A stretch of DNA of 64,000 nucleotides from Photorhabdus akhurstii (GTDB lineage Bacteria > Pseudomonadota > Gammaproteobacteria > Enterobacterales > Enterobacteriaceae), in the NCBI RefSeq assembly GCF_018448925.1, contig NZ_RCWE01000016.1:1-64000 (forward strand). The letters run 5' to 3'. Shown here one piece after another: positions 26,010 to 34,277 of the stretch. Within the stretch, counting starts at the first letter, position 1. Each line of letters begins with the position of its first letter. Below the pieces are notes generated by a model. The model did no database searches and was not told where the DNA came from. It saw only the letters and a list, made by a program, of their open reading frames with translations. The position numbers and the translations under genes are program-made.

Positions 26010-26063
26010 TCATATAAGGGTATTGCAGGAACTTATGTTTGAGGAGAAATCGTCTGGATTCAT
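26010..26063 (-). CDS. 17-residue upstream ORF, copy 1
   Basis: ATG at 26063 with a perfect AGGAGG site, peptide MNPDDFSSNISSCNTLI and TGA. The first residues match the N-termini of the RCC1-like genes (MNPNNEFSPN, MKQNNEFSSN), so it is what remains of an RCC1-like gene start. It stops 115 bp before the MadI-like start. Copies of identical length lie at 27700-27753 and 30106-30159. Confidence 0.55.
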   Translation of the reverse strand: MNPDDFSSNISSCNTLI

Positions 26064-26600
26064 ATTACCCTCCTAAATTTAAGGTTGTAGTGGATTAACC
26101 TTTTTACCCACAGGGGAGCCTGTACCGTAAAACTAAACCCCTTGCGGATTACGCTGATTTTCTATTGCGACTAACAAGACATAAATAAGTTTAGCAACTC
26201 TTTAAAAAAAAGATAATAGAAAAAGCAAAAGATTAGAAAAATGTGATAACGAAAAGTTATCAATCGATAACTATAGGTTATCGCTAAAGTGGATTGTTAA
26301 TGATGGTTGCTAAGATTGTTTTTCACAAATAAATGATAAGAGTGATAATAATGAGATTTAAATAGAAGAATTTAATCGGGATTTACATCTTTATGGCTAT
26401 TATTACGTGAACGAGTAACTTAATTAACTAATAACCTATTGTCGGGCTGGAAATAAGGTGTTGCTAAGTTGTTTTCGTAATTTACGTTCTATATGATTTA
26501 TAAAATATTAGTTATTTTGGGGTTTTTGATGTTTGTTTTTCACACTTTTTCGTAAAGTTATTGTCTTTTGAACTTTATTTAGAAGGTGATTTTGCTAATA
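26064..26600 (-). promoter_or_regulatory. Conserved upstream block of the family, copy before orphan 1
   Basis: Same motif order as the blocks at 1780-2182 and 32977-33500, read on the minus strand: TTACTCGTTCACG, GATGTAAATC, TTATCGATTGATAAC, then CCCCTGTGGGTAAAAAGG and TTAATCC. No gene is seen inside. Confidence 0.65.
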
Positions 26601-26639
26601 ACAGCGGGCGGGGGGATGATATTTTAAATGAGATAATGA

Positions 26640-26718
26640 TAGGCAGAGCCGAGTGTTATGGCTCAGCCTTGGTTTTAGTAACAATTATTGCGTGCTCAAC
26701 CGGGGATTGCTCCCCGGC
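26640..26718 (-). terminator. Two hairpins: MadI-like and RCC1-type
   Basis: Downstream of orphan 2 come first the CCGGGGA/TCCCCGG hairpin (26702-26718), which belongs to the MadI-like cassette, and then an AGAGCC/GGCTCA-type hairpin with the AGCCTTGGTTTTA context (26642-26676), which is the 3' boundary of RCC1-like genes. Their order shows a MadI-like cassette lying inside an RCC1 transcription unit. Confidence 0.6.
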
Positions 26719-26735
26719 TGTTTTGTTGACGATTT

Positions 26736-27578
26736 TTATTTATTGCTGCTATCCGTACTAGTCGGTCTCATAACGGCCGGATCTTTAAACCGATCATTCG
26801 GGTTGTCTTCTGGTGGCGTCCAGAAAGCAACATCATGAGCCCAATTGCACAGGTCTTGCATTCTAATTAACAGTGCTGGGTTGTCCCAATCACTTTCCCA
26901 TTCAAATTTCTCTTCGGGTTTACGCTCCCATGAAAATCCGGTCCCTTTGCAGCTTGCTGTGTAAACCAGGTCTGTCACATTAGATTCCAGAACGTTTTTG
27001 TCTCCCTGGAATCTGTGGATGATCTGATTTGCAACGACAGCATCCGTCTCAAGGGTTGCTGTGGCTTCGCCAGGCGCCCAATCTTTACGTTTGGCAACCA
27101 TCTTACAGGTATATTTACCTGTTACCACATGTGGCACCTTGAAGATTCCGTTTGGCGCTCTAACCCAAAACAGGCCCTCTTTCAGCTTCAAATCTCCTGT
27201 CGGCGTTGGAAACTCATGATCGATTACTGGCGGAAAGACATTCGGTAAGTTAGTGTACCTCCTTGCCGGGTAATGAACCGGCTGACCTTTGTTGTCTTTC
27301 CCATTGATTATTGGCTGCCCGAGAGCTTTGAATATGTATTCTGCTCTCCAGGCAGGAGTGGCAGGGTATATTGGGTCTGGTGTTGGTGCACTGGGGCATT
27401 TTGCAGCGGCCAATACCGAGGTGGAAAAAAGCACTCCTATAGACACACCCATCACCCATGTCGGCCACCGGCGTATTCGGCCAACATCCGGCTTGACTCT
27501 GTTGATGAGTTTTTTTTCAGTATTAATCGGATATTCTGACGGGGATTGTTCCCCGGTTGGTATATTAAAAATTTTCAT
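26736..27578 (-). CDS. Orphan MadI-type adhesin N-terminal domain, copy 2
   Basis: 280 residues, start MKIFNIPTGEQSP. Signal peptide ends SVLA-AA. It is a close paralog of the gene at 24980-25894 over almost the whole length (shared GKDNKGQPVHYPAR, LPNVFPPVID, IFKVPHVVTGKYTCKM, CKGTGFSWERKPEEKFEWES) and a distant one of the MadI N-terminal domain. It ends at VMRPTSTDSSNK, 24 residues shorter than copy 1 and without the pilin domain. Upstream are a 17-codon ORF (27700-27753) and the family block. Possible roles are a soluble receptor-binding protein or an expressed reserve for adhesin variation; neither is shown. Confidence 0.75.
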   Translation of the reverse strand: MKIFNIPTGEQSPSEYPINTEKKLINRVKPDVGRIRRWPTWVMGVSIGVLFSTSVLAAAKCPSAPTPDPIYPATPAWRAEYIFKALGQPIINGKDNKGQPVHYPARRYTNLPNVFPPVIDHEFPTPTGDLKLKEGLFWVRAPNGIFKVPHVVTGKYTCKMVAKRKDWAPGEATATLETDAVVANQIIHRFQGDKNVLESNVTDLVYTASCKGTGFSWERKPEEKFEWESDWDNPALLIRMQDLCNWAHDVAFWTPPEDNPNDRFKDPAVMRPTSTDSSNK

Positions 27579-27699
27579 TTTTTGTGATAACCCTGTCCCG
27601 GCCAGATTGCATTGGCCTTTTAAGGGTACTCCTTCTTTAAATGATTATTTTCTGCATCGGGTTATCCGTGCAGGCCAGCGCCAACGTTACAGGTTGCAT

Positions 27700-27753
27700 T
27701 TATATAAGGGTATTGCTGGCACTTATGTTTGAGGAGAAATCGTCTTGATGCAT
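27700..27753 (-). CDS. 17-residue upstream ORF, copy 2
   Basis: ATG at 27753 after GGAGGGTAAT, peptide MHQDDFSSNISASNTLI, TAA. Differences from copy 1 include amino acid changes and a different stop codon, but length is unchanged. It stops about 120 bp before the MadI-like start. Confidence 0.55.
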   Translation of the reverse strand: MHQDDFSSNISASNTLI

Positions 27754-28320
27754 ATTACCCTCCGAAATTTAAGCTTGTATTGAATTGATTTTTTTACCTA
27801 CAGGGGAGTCCGTTAACAAAAACTTAATCCTTTTTGGGTTAAGCTGATTTTCTATCGCGACTAATAAGACATAAATAAGTTTAGCAACTCTTTAAAAAAA
27901 AGATAATAGAAAAGGCAAAAAACGAAAAGAATGTGATAACGAAAAATTATCAGCCAATAACTATAGATTAACGCTAAAGTTGATTGTTGGTGGTGGTTTT
28001 CAAGATTGTTTTTCACAGGTAAATGACAATAATGAGATTTGGGCGGAATAATTTATCGGGGATGTACATCTTTATGGATATTATTTATTACGTGTGTGAG
28101 TAACTTAATTTACTAACAACTGATCGCAAGACGGAAAATAAGTCGTTGTTAAGTTGTTGCCGTAACTCTCGTTCTGTGTGGTTTATGAAAAATTAGTTAT
28201 TTTGGGATTTTTGATATTTGTTTTGAGAACTGTTTCGTAAAATTATTGTTTTTTCAATCTTTATTTGTAAGCTAATTTTGCTAATAACAGTGGGTGGGTG
28301 AGATGATATTTAAAGTAGAA
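27754..28320 (-). promoter_or_regulatory. Conserved upstream block, copy before orphan 2
   Basis: Family block on the minus strand with GATGTACATCCCC, the paired TTATCG-type and GATAAT motifs, the AACTTATTTATGTCTTATTA stretch shared with 26180-26200 and 30270-30290, and the CCCCTGTAGGTAAAAAA leader. No gene inside. Confidence 0.65.
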
Positions 28321-28328
28321 TAAGCGAT

Positions 28329-28365
28329 AGGCTGAACCGAGGTATTGTGGTTCAGCCTTGGTTTT
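28329..28365 (-). terminator. RCC1-type 3' hairpin
   Basis: AGGCTGAACC/GGTTCAGCCT, 10-bp perfect stem about 40 bp beyond the stop of the hybrid gene. Confidence 0.65.
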
Positions 28366-28397
28366 ACTGTTTTTTAGTCATTCATAATACCAATCGG

Positions 28398-29990
28398 CTA
28401 ATCATCATATTCGCTATGTACTATATTGTCACCCAGATCCAAAAGGTCCCAGGCTAATCTTTGGCCATTCGCCCGTAAAATGGTGAATGCGCTGCTGGAT
28501 GCACTTAGGCTGATGATATCTTGTAGTTGGGCTATTCCAGGTGGTATCTGGATATTAAGTTCTTTGGACCCCCAAGCGACCACGCTACGGTTTGCCCGTA
28601 GAGCCGCGAAAGCATAATGACCTCGCGAGGAATCATCAAGATCGGTTGTACTCAGGCTGACGATATCCTTTAATTTGGCAATCTCGGGTGGAACACTAAT
28701 AAGACCCCAGGAGACCACACTGCGGTCTGCCCGTAGGGCTACAAATGTGTTCCTTGATGAGTATAGGCTGACGATATCCTTTAATGCGGCAATTGCGGGT
28801 GGAACCTGACCACCAGAGTCCGGATCCCCCCAGGCGACGACACTGCGATCTGTACGCAAAGCGGCGAAAGCACCATTTGTTGCACTTAGACTGATAATAT
28901 CCCGTAATGAGGCGATTTCTGGTGGGACTTGGCCGCCATAGTCTTGATGCCCCCAAGCGACTACGCTGCGGTTTGCCCGCAGGGCGGCTAAAGCATAAGT
29001 TGTTATACTTAGGTTGACAATATCTTGCCATTTTACAATTTCAGGAGGTATGGGATATCCGGGCCAGGTGACCACGCTGAGGTCTGCTCGCCGGGCGATG
29101 AAAATGTTATTTATTGAACTGAGACTGATAATATCCTGTGATTTGGCAATATCGGGCGGAACTCGGACTTTTCCCCAAGCGACCACGCTACCGTTTGCTC
29201 TAAGGGCGGTAAAGGTATCATTTGTAAAGCTATATTGTACAATGAATTTGTACTTGCCAATGCTCTTATTTTCGCAATGGGCTCGATTACGGCCTGGCCA
29301 CCAGGCTGCACAGACACTATCCGAAATGTTATGTATTGAACTTATGCTTATAATGTCCTTTAATTCAGCAATTTCTGCTGGTAATTTGCCGCCATATTCC
29401 TGATCTCCCCAAGCGACTACACTACCGTCTGCCCGCAAGGCTGAGAAAGCATAATTTGTTGAACTCAGGCTGACAATATCCTGTAATTTGGCAATTTCTG
29501 GCGGTATAGAGCCGCCATACTTCTCATCTCCCCAAGCGACCACGCTACGGTCTGCCCGCAGGGCCGCGAATGCATAGCCTGTTGAACTCAGGCTGACGAT
29601 ATCTTGTAATTTGGCAATTTCTGACGGTATAGAGCCGCCACCGCTCTCATCTCCCCAGGCGACCATTCTGCCATTTGTTAATAACATGGCGGTTGCGGTG
29701 TAAGTGGAGGTGATGGAGACCTTGTTGTCTTTCCCATTGATTATTGGTTGCCCGAGAGATTTGAATATGTATTCTGCGTCCCCTAGGTCTGGTGTTGGTT
29801 TACTGGGGTATTCAGTAGCAGCCAATACCGAAGTGAAAAAAAGCGCTCCTATAGATACGCACATTACCCATGCCGACCACCGGCGATTTCGGCCAACATT
29901 CTGCTTCACTCTATTGATGAACGTTTTTTCAGTATTCATCGGATACTCTGGCGGGGATTGTTCCCCGATTGCCATGTTAAAAATTTTCAT
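28398..29990 (-). CDS. Hybrid: MadI-like leader fused to RCC1-like repeats
   Basis: 530 residues from the ATG at 29990 (MKIFNMAIGEQSP). The first ~90 residues, with signal peptide ending SVLA-AT and EYIFKSLGQPIINGKDNK, are those of the orphan MadI-like genes; from VSITSTYTATAMLL onwards it is an RCC1-like protein with nine repeats, nearly the same as 30781-32199. The join is in frame at DNK, and at DNA level both parents share the 8-nt word TTGTTGTC there (29722-29729). The third repeat has a long insertion with CAAWWPGRN. The fusion gives a normally leaderless repeat protein an export signal. A 17-codon ORF precedes it. Confidence 0.85.
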   Translation of the reverse strand: MKIFNMAIGEQSPPEYPMNTEKTFINRVKQNVGRNRRWSAWVMCVSIGALFFTSVLAATEYPSKPTPDLGDAEYIFKSLGQPIINGKDNKVSITSTYTATAMLLTNGRMVAWGDESGGGSIPSEIAKLQDIVSLSSTGYAFAALRADRSVVAWGDEKYGGSIPPEIAKLQDIVSLSSTNYAFSALRADGSVVAWGDQEYGGKLPAEIAELKDIISISSIHNISDSVCAAWWPGRNRAHCENKSIGKYKFIVQYSFTNDTFTALRANGSVVAWGKVRVPPDIAKSQDIISLSSINNIFIARRADLSVVTWPGYPIPPEIVKWQDIVNLSITTYALAALRANRSVVAWGHQDYGGQVPPEIASLRDIISLSATNGAFAALRTDRSVVAWGDPDSGGQVPPAIAALKDIVSLYSSRNTFVALRADRSVVSWGLISVPPEIAKLKDIVSLSTTDLDDSSRGHYAFAALRANRSVVAWGSKELNIQIPPGIAQLQDIISLSASSSAFTILRANGQRLAWDLLDLGDNIVHSEYDD

Positions 29991-30105
29991 TCTTTGTGAT
30001 AACCCTGTCCCGGCCAGATTACATTGGCCTTTTAAGGGCACTCCTTCTTTAAATGATTATTTTCTGCATCGGGTTACCCGTGCAGTCCCTCATTACAGGT
30101 TGCAT

Positions 30106-30159
30106 TTATATAAGAGTATTGCTGGAACTCATGTTTGAGGAGAAATCGTCTTGATGCAT
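30106..30159 (-). CDS. 17-residue upstream ORF, copy 3
   Basis: ATG at 30159 after AGGAGGGTAAT, peptide MHQDDFSSNMSSSNTLI, TAA. Same length and context as the two other copies. Confidence 0.55.
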   Translation of the reverse strand: MHQDDFSSNMSSSNTLI

Positions 30160-30700
30160 ATTACCCTCCTAAATTTAAGGTTGTATTGGATTGACCTTTT
30201 TTACCCACAGGGGAGCTATACCGCAAAACTGAACCCCTTGCGGATTACGCTGATTTTCTATTGCGAATAACAAGACATAAATAAGTTTAGCAACTCTTTA
30301 AGAAAAAGATAATAGAAATATAAAAAGATTAAAAGAATATGATAACTGTAGGTTAACGCTAAATCCGATTGTGAATGATGGTTTTTAAGATTATTTTCTA
30401 CAGGTAAATGACGATAATGAGATTTAGGCGGGAGAATTTGTCGGGGATATGCGTCTTATGACTATTATTTATTACGTGTACGAGTAACTTAATTTACTAA
30501 TGATTTATTGTAAGTCGTAAAATAAGGCGTTGTTAAGTTTTTGTCGTAATTATATTTTTGTGTGGTTTATGAAAAATCAGTTATTTGGGGTTCTTTGATA
30601 TTTATTTTTCGAACTATTTCGTAAAGTTATTGTTTTTTAATCTTTATTTGCAAGCTGATTTTTCTAATAGCAGCGGGTGGGTGAGATGATCTTTAAAATG
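30160..30700 (-). promoter_or_regulatory. Conserved upstream block before hybrid gene
   Basis: Family block on the minus strand, with CCCCTGTGGGTAAAAAAGG close to the uORF and the same upstream motif order as the other copies. Confidence 0.65.
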
Positions 30701-30711
30701 GAATAAGCGAT

Positions 30712-30741
30712 AGGCTGAACCGAGGTATTGTGGCTCAGCCT
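30712..30741 (-). terminator. RCC1-type 3' hairpin
   Basis: AGGCTGA/TCAGCCT stem about 40 bp beyond the stop of the gene at 30781. Confidence 0.6.
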
Positions 30742-30780
30742 TGGTTTTATTGTTTTTTAGTCATTCATAATACCAATCGG

Positions 30781-32199
30781 CTAATCATCATATTCGCTAT
30801 GCACTATATTATTCCCCCTATCCAAAAGATCCCAGGCTAATCTTTGGCCATTCGCCCGTAAGACGGCGAATGCGCTGCTTGATGAACTTAGGCTGATGAT
30901 ATCTTGTAGTTGGGCTATTCCAGGTGGTATCTGGATATTAAGCTCTGTGAACCCCCAAGCGACCACGCTGCCGTTTGCCCGTAGAGCCGCGAAAGCGTAA
31001 TTACCTCGATCCGCTGAATCATCAATATCAGTAGTTTTCAAGCTGACGATATCCTTTAATTTGGCAATCTCGGGTGGGACACTGATAGTACCCCAGGAGA
31101 CCACACTGCGGTCTGCCCGTAGAGCTATAAATGTGGTCCTTGATGAGTATAGGCTGACGATATCCTTTAATACGGCAATTTCGGGTGGAACCTGACCACC
31201 AGAGTCCGGGTCCCCCCAGGCGACGACACTGCGATCGGTACGCAAAGCGGCGCAAGCGCCATTTGTTGCACTTAAGCTGACAATATCCCGTAATGCGGCA
31301 ATTTCTGGTGGGACTTGGCCGCCATAGTTTTGATGCCCCCAAGCGACCACGCTACCGTTTGCCCGCAGGGCGGCTACAGCATAGGTTGTTACATCTAGGT
31401 GGATAATATCCTGCCATTTTGCAATTTCAGGAGGTATGGGATACCCGGGCCAGGTGACTACGCTGAGGTCTGCTCGCCGGGCGATAAAAATATTATTTAT
31501 TGAACTTAGACTAATAATATCCTCTAACTTTTTAATGTCTGGCGGGACCGGGACTTTTCCCCAAGCGACCACCCTACCGTTTGCCCTAAGGGCGGTAAAG
31601 GTATCATTTGTGAAGTTATATTTTACAATGGTCTTGTGCCAGCCAGGGTGGTCGTCATCTCCGCAATCGAATTGATTACGGTCTGGCCACCAGGCTGCAC
31701 AGACACTATCCGAAATGCTATGTATTGAACTTATGCTTATAATGTCCCTTAATTCAGCGATTTCTGCTGGTAATTTGCCGCCATATGCGTAACCTGTATG
31801 ACCTCCCCAAGCGACTACACTACCGTTTGCCCGTAAGGCCGCGAATGCGCAATTTGTTGAACTCAGGCTGACGATATCCTGTAATTTAGCAATTTCTTCT
31901 GGGAGATTGCCGCCATACTGCTCATCTCCCCAAGCGACCACGCTACGGTCTGCCCGCAGGGCTGCGAATGCGTAACCTGTTGAACTCAGGCTGACAATAT
32001 CCTGTAATTGGGCAATTTCTGGCGGTATAGAGCCTCCACAGCTCTCTTCTCCCCAAGCGACTATTTTGCCATTGGTTAATAACATGGCGCTCGCAGTGTA
32101 AGTTGAGGCGATGGAGGATTTGTTGTCAAAGTGACTACATATCCCACCTCCAGATTGCTGGTATAGTTTGTTTGGTGAGAACTCGTTATTTGGGTTCAT
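30781..32199 (-). CDS. RCC1-like tandem-repeat protein, 9 repeats
   Basis: 472 residues, start MNPNNEFSPNKLYQQSG with TTAGGAGAATAAT upstream. Nine RCC1-like repeats; repeat 3 contains a ~35-residue insertion (SDSVCAAWWPDRN and onwards) that is shared with the hybrid gene at 28398 but not with the plus-strand paralog at 3479. From the second residue of its repeats to the C-terminus it is almost the same as the hybrid. No export signal. It is the second gene of a two-gene unit with 32281-32976, the mirror image of the unit at 2183-4789. Function unknown. Confidence 0.85.
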   Translation of the reverse strand: MNPNNEFSPNKLYQQSGGGICSHFDNKSSIASTYTASAMLLTNGKIVAWGEESCGGSIPPEIAQLQDIVSLSSTGYAFAALRADRSVVAWGDEQYGGNLPEEIAKLQDIVSLSSTNCAFAALRANGSVVAWGGHTGYAYGGKLPAEIAELRDIISISSIHSISDSVCAAWWPDRNQFDCGDDDHPGWHKTIVKYNFTNDTFTALRANGRVVAWGKVPVPPDIKKLEDIISLSSINNIFIARRADLSVVTWPGYPIPPEIAKWQDIIHLDVTTYAVAALRANGSVVAWGHQNYGGQVPPEIAALRDIVSLSATNGACAALRTDRSVVAWGDPDSGGQVPPEIAVLKDIVSLYSSRTTFIALRADRSVVSWGTISVPPEIAKLKDIVSLKTTDIDDSADRGNYAFAALRANGSVVAWGFTELNIQIPPGIAQLQDIISLSSSSSAFAVLRANGQRLAWDLLDRGNNIVHSEYDD

Positions 32200-32280
32200 A
32201 TTATTCTCCTAATAAGGTTATATCGGATTGACCTTACTCTCAGGGAGTCTGTACCGTAAAACCTCTGCTTAATGGATTAA
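32200..32280 (-). promoter_or_regulatory. Short conserved leader between tandem RCC1-like genes
   Basis: Minus-strand counterpart of 3398-3478: GGTTTTACGGTACAGACTCC, CTGAGAGTAAGG, TCCGATATAACC, TTAGGAGAATAAT, in that order. Confidence 0.55.
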
Positions 32281-32976
32281 TTAATAGTCGTATTCATAAT
32301 GTAATTTATTATCATTAGCTGAACCCCAGCCAACTCTCTGACCATCGGCCCGCAGTACGGTAAATGAGTTTCTTGATGCATTTAGGCTAACGATATCTTG
32401 TAACTGAGCTATCCCGAGTGGGACTTGATTGCCTTGATAATTGCCATATCCCCAGGCAACGACGCTACCGTTTACCCGTAGGGCGGCAAATGCGGTTTCT
32501 GTTGCGCTGATACTGACAATATCTTGCAATGCGGCAATGTCGGGTGGGGTTTTGATATCATTACCTCCCCAGACGACGACACTGCGATCTGCCCGTAGGG
32601 CCGCGAAAGCCTTCGATGTTGTGTACAGACTGACGATATCTTGTAATTGAGCAATTTCTGGCGGGAGTTGACCGCCGTTACCTTCGTTTCCCCAAGCGAC
32701 GACGCTCCGGTTTTTCCGCAGAGCCGCGAAAGCATCATCTGTCGCGCTTAGGCTAACGATATCCCGTAATTGGGCAATGTCGGGTGGGATTTGACTACTG
32801 GGGTCATTTCCCCAGGTGATCACCCTGCCATTTGGCAATAACATGGCGGTTGCCCCTCTGGTAGAAGCGATAGGCATATTATTATCAGCGTGACTACTCC
32901 TGTTTGGTTGCCAATATTGTTTTATAGGATTACCGCCGGTATCTATGTTGGGTGAGGGATCGTTATTTTGATTCAT
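32281..32976 (-). CDS. RCC1-like tandem-repeat protein, contracted to 4 repeats
   Basis: 231 residues. The N-terminus (MNQNNDPSPNIDTGGNPIKQ) and first repeat match the 404-residue gene at 2183-3397, as do the last two repeats and tail (VGWGSANDNKLH). Four of the eight repeats are missing. Its second repeat begins like repeat 2 of the long gene (GNGG-PPEIAQLQDI) and ends like repeat 6 (YTTSKAFAALRADRS), so the contraction happened by recombination inside one ~120-bp repeat. A four-blade product may not close as a propeller. Confidence 0.85.
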   Translation of the reverse strand: MNQNNDPSPNIDTGGNPIKQYWQPNRSSHADNNMPIASTRGATAMLLPNGRVITWGNDPSSQIPPDIAQLRDIVSLSATDDAFAALRKNRSVVAWGNEGNGGQLPPEIAQLQDIVSLYTTSKAFAALRADRSVVVWGGNDIKTPPDIAALQDIVSISATETAFAALRVNGSVVAWGYGNYQGNQVPLGIAQLQDIVSLNASRNSFTVLRADGQRVGWGSANDNKLHYEYDY

Positions 32977-33500
32977 ATTATTCTCCTAATGATGGTGATA
33001 TCGGATTGACCTTTTTACCTACATTACCCACAGGGGAATCTACGCCATAAAACTTATCCTTTGCGGGTTAAGCTGATTTAATACTAGCCATTCTTTGATG
33101 AGTAAGATAATAGAGAGAGGTTATCGGCTAATAACTATAGGTTAATACTAAATTGATTTTTTGGTAGTTGGTTTTGGATTATTTTTTATCGATAAGTGAT
33201 GAAGGTTAAAATTATGAGGCTTGAACGACAGAATTTAGAGGAAATGTACATCTTTATGGCTATTGATTAATACATGAATATGTAACTTAATCTACTAAGT
33301 ATTAATTGTAAAATAAAGAATAAAAACACCAGGGTGGTTATCTTAATATTCTATTTTTCCTGTTTATAAAAGTGTCAGTTATTTTTTGGTTTTTGATCTT
33401 TATTTGAAAATTGATATTGGTGATAAAAGAGGGAGGGAGAACTAAGATTTAAAATGAATGCTTGATAGGCTGAGTTATTATATCTGTCTCAGCCATTGGT
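32977..33500 (-). promoter_or_regulatory. Conserved upstream block, minus-strand mirror of 1780-2182
   Basis: Reads on the minus strand as the left block does on the plus strand, including GATGTACATTTCC, TTATCGATAAAAAATAATCC, CCAACTACCAAAAAATCAAT and TTAACCTATAG, then CCCCTGTGGGTAA and TTAGGAGAATAAT. An RCC1-type hairpin (33467-33494) marks its outer end. Confidence 0.7.
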
Positions 33501-33540
33501 TAATGGTTCACTTAATGGATTAACTAATTATATTCGCCGT

Positions 33541-33620
33541 GAGCCTTAGCGAAATCCGCCGTAAACCCTCGCCCAATGCGGGCGGTGATATAAGGCGAAA
33601 AGCCCGCAGGGCTTTAAAGA
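33541..33620 (+). mobile_element. Solo IS605-type left end
   Basis: Nearly exact reverse complement of 168-250, with the hairpin AAAGCCC/GGGCTTT. A tnpB gene in this orientation would run rightwards, but none follows; the 3' end of a plus-strand tnpB relic lies 2.2 kb further at 35867-36118. Confidence 0.65.
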
Positions 33621-33643
33621 TCCGTTACTGTGTTGATGAGGGA

Positions 33644-34030
33644 TCAGGTAATTGTTGTGGTCTCCCTGCCAACTGTTTGACACCTGGCTGACCAATCAGG
33701 GAACGCATCTGAGTAGTGAAAACTGTTCAAACCCGCCTGGCTTTTAAACCTCTCGAATTCGACAGGTTTAAAATTGGCTGAATTGTAGAGCTGCTCCCAT
33801 ATCCCCAGAAACTCAATAGTATTTCGGTTACGCAGCCAATTATAGAGGATACTCTCGTCCCCAAAGTTCTTGACCATATCGGTCAACGAGATGTAGTCCT
33901 GATCATTATCTATCGTTGAAAAATGCGGATGTAGCTGACTGTTACAAGAGAAAACAAATATGAAAAACACCCGAAGATGCTTTTCTATGTCGTTTGGATT
34001 AAGTTGTTTTGAAGCCAAAATGTAGTTCAC
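33644..34030 (-). pseudogene. KilA-N domain fragment
   Basis: The stretch YISLTDMVKNFGDESILY, WLRNRNTIEFLGIWEQL and FKPVEFERFKSQAGLNSF is the DNA-binding KilA-N domain of phage and mobile-element proteins. The domain is cut: the last ~25 residues after GLNSF diverge, where KilA-N proteins continue with a W-I-x-x-TGA segment, and the first ~45 residues look unrelated. The frame starts inside the 3' end of the HigA-like gene. I regard it as a relic joined to the TA locus. Confidence 0.7.
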
Positions 34031-34277
34031 AATTGCAAGCTTTGGCGTAGTTCAATAATGTCTTAAGTGTTGGGTTTCCATTTCCTTTTTCAAGCCTGGA
34101 AATATTCGCTTCTTTTGTTCCCATACGCTGGGCAACTTGGTTTTGAGTTAAACCAGCAGCATGCCGCATGCGTAATAGAGTATTAATTAGCTCGAATTCT
34201 GGTTTTAGCGCATCATACTCAGCTTTTACATCTGGGTTAGATAATGCTTTGGATTTTAGCGACTTTAAACTACTCAT
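33999..34277 (-). CDS. HigA-type XRE antitoxin
   Basis: 92 residues with a helix-turn-helix (LLRMRHAAGLTQNQVAQRMG, TKEANISRLEKG). N-terminal region SSLKSLKSKALSNPDVKAEY is typical of antitoxins paired with Gp49/HigB toxins. The start overlaps the toxin stop by 4 bp, the usual toxin-first order in this family. It should repress the pair's promoter upstream of 34600. Confidence 0.88.
   Translation of the reverse strand: MSSLKSLKSKALSNPDVKAEYDALKPEFELINTLLRMRHAAGLTQNQVAQRMGTKEANISRLEKGNGNPTLKTLLNYAKACNCELHFGFKTT

Noticed and set aside
24980-29990. Silent adhesin cassettes for gene conversion with madI
   Set aside because: Not rejected as a question, but not called: similarity of the orphans to MadI is only moderate, too low by eye for frequent homologous exchange.
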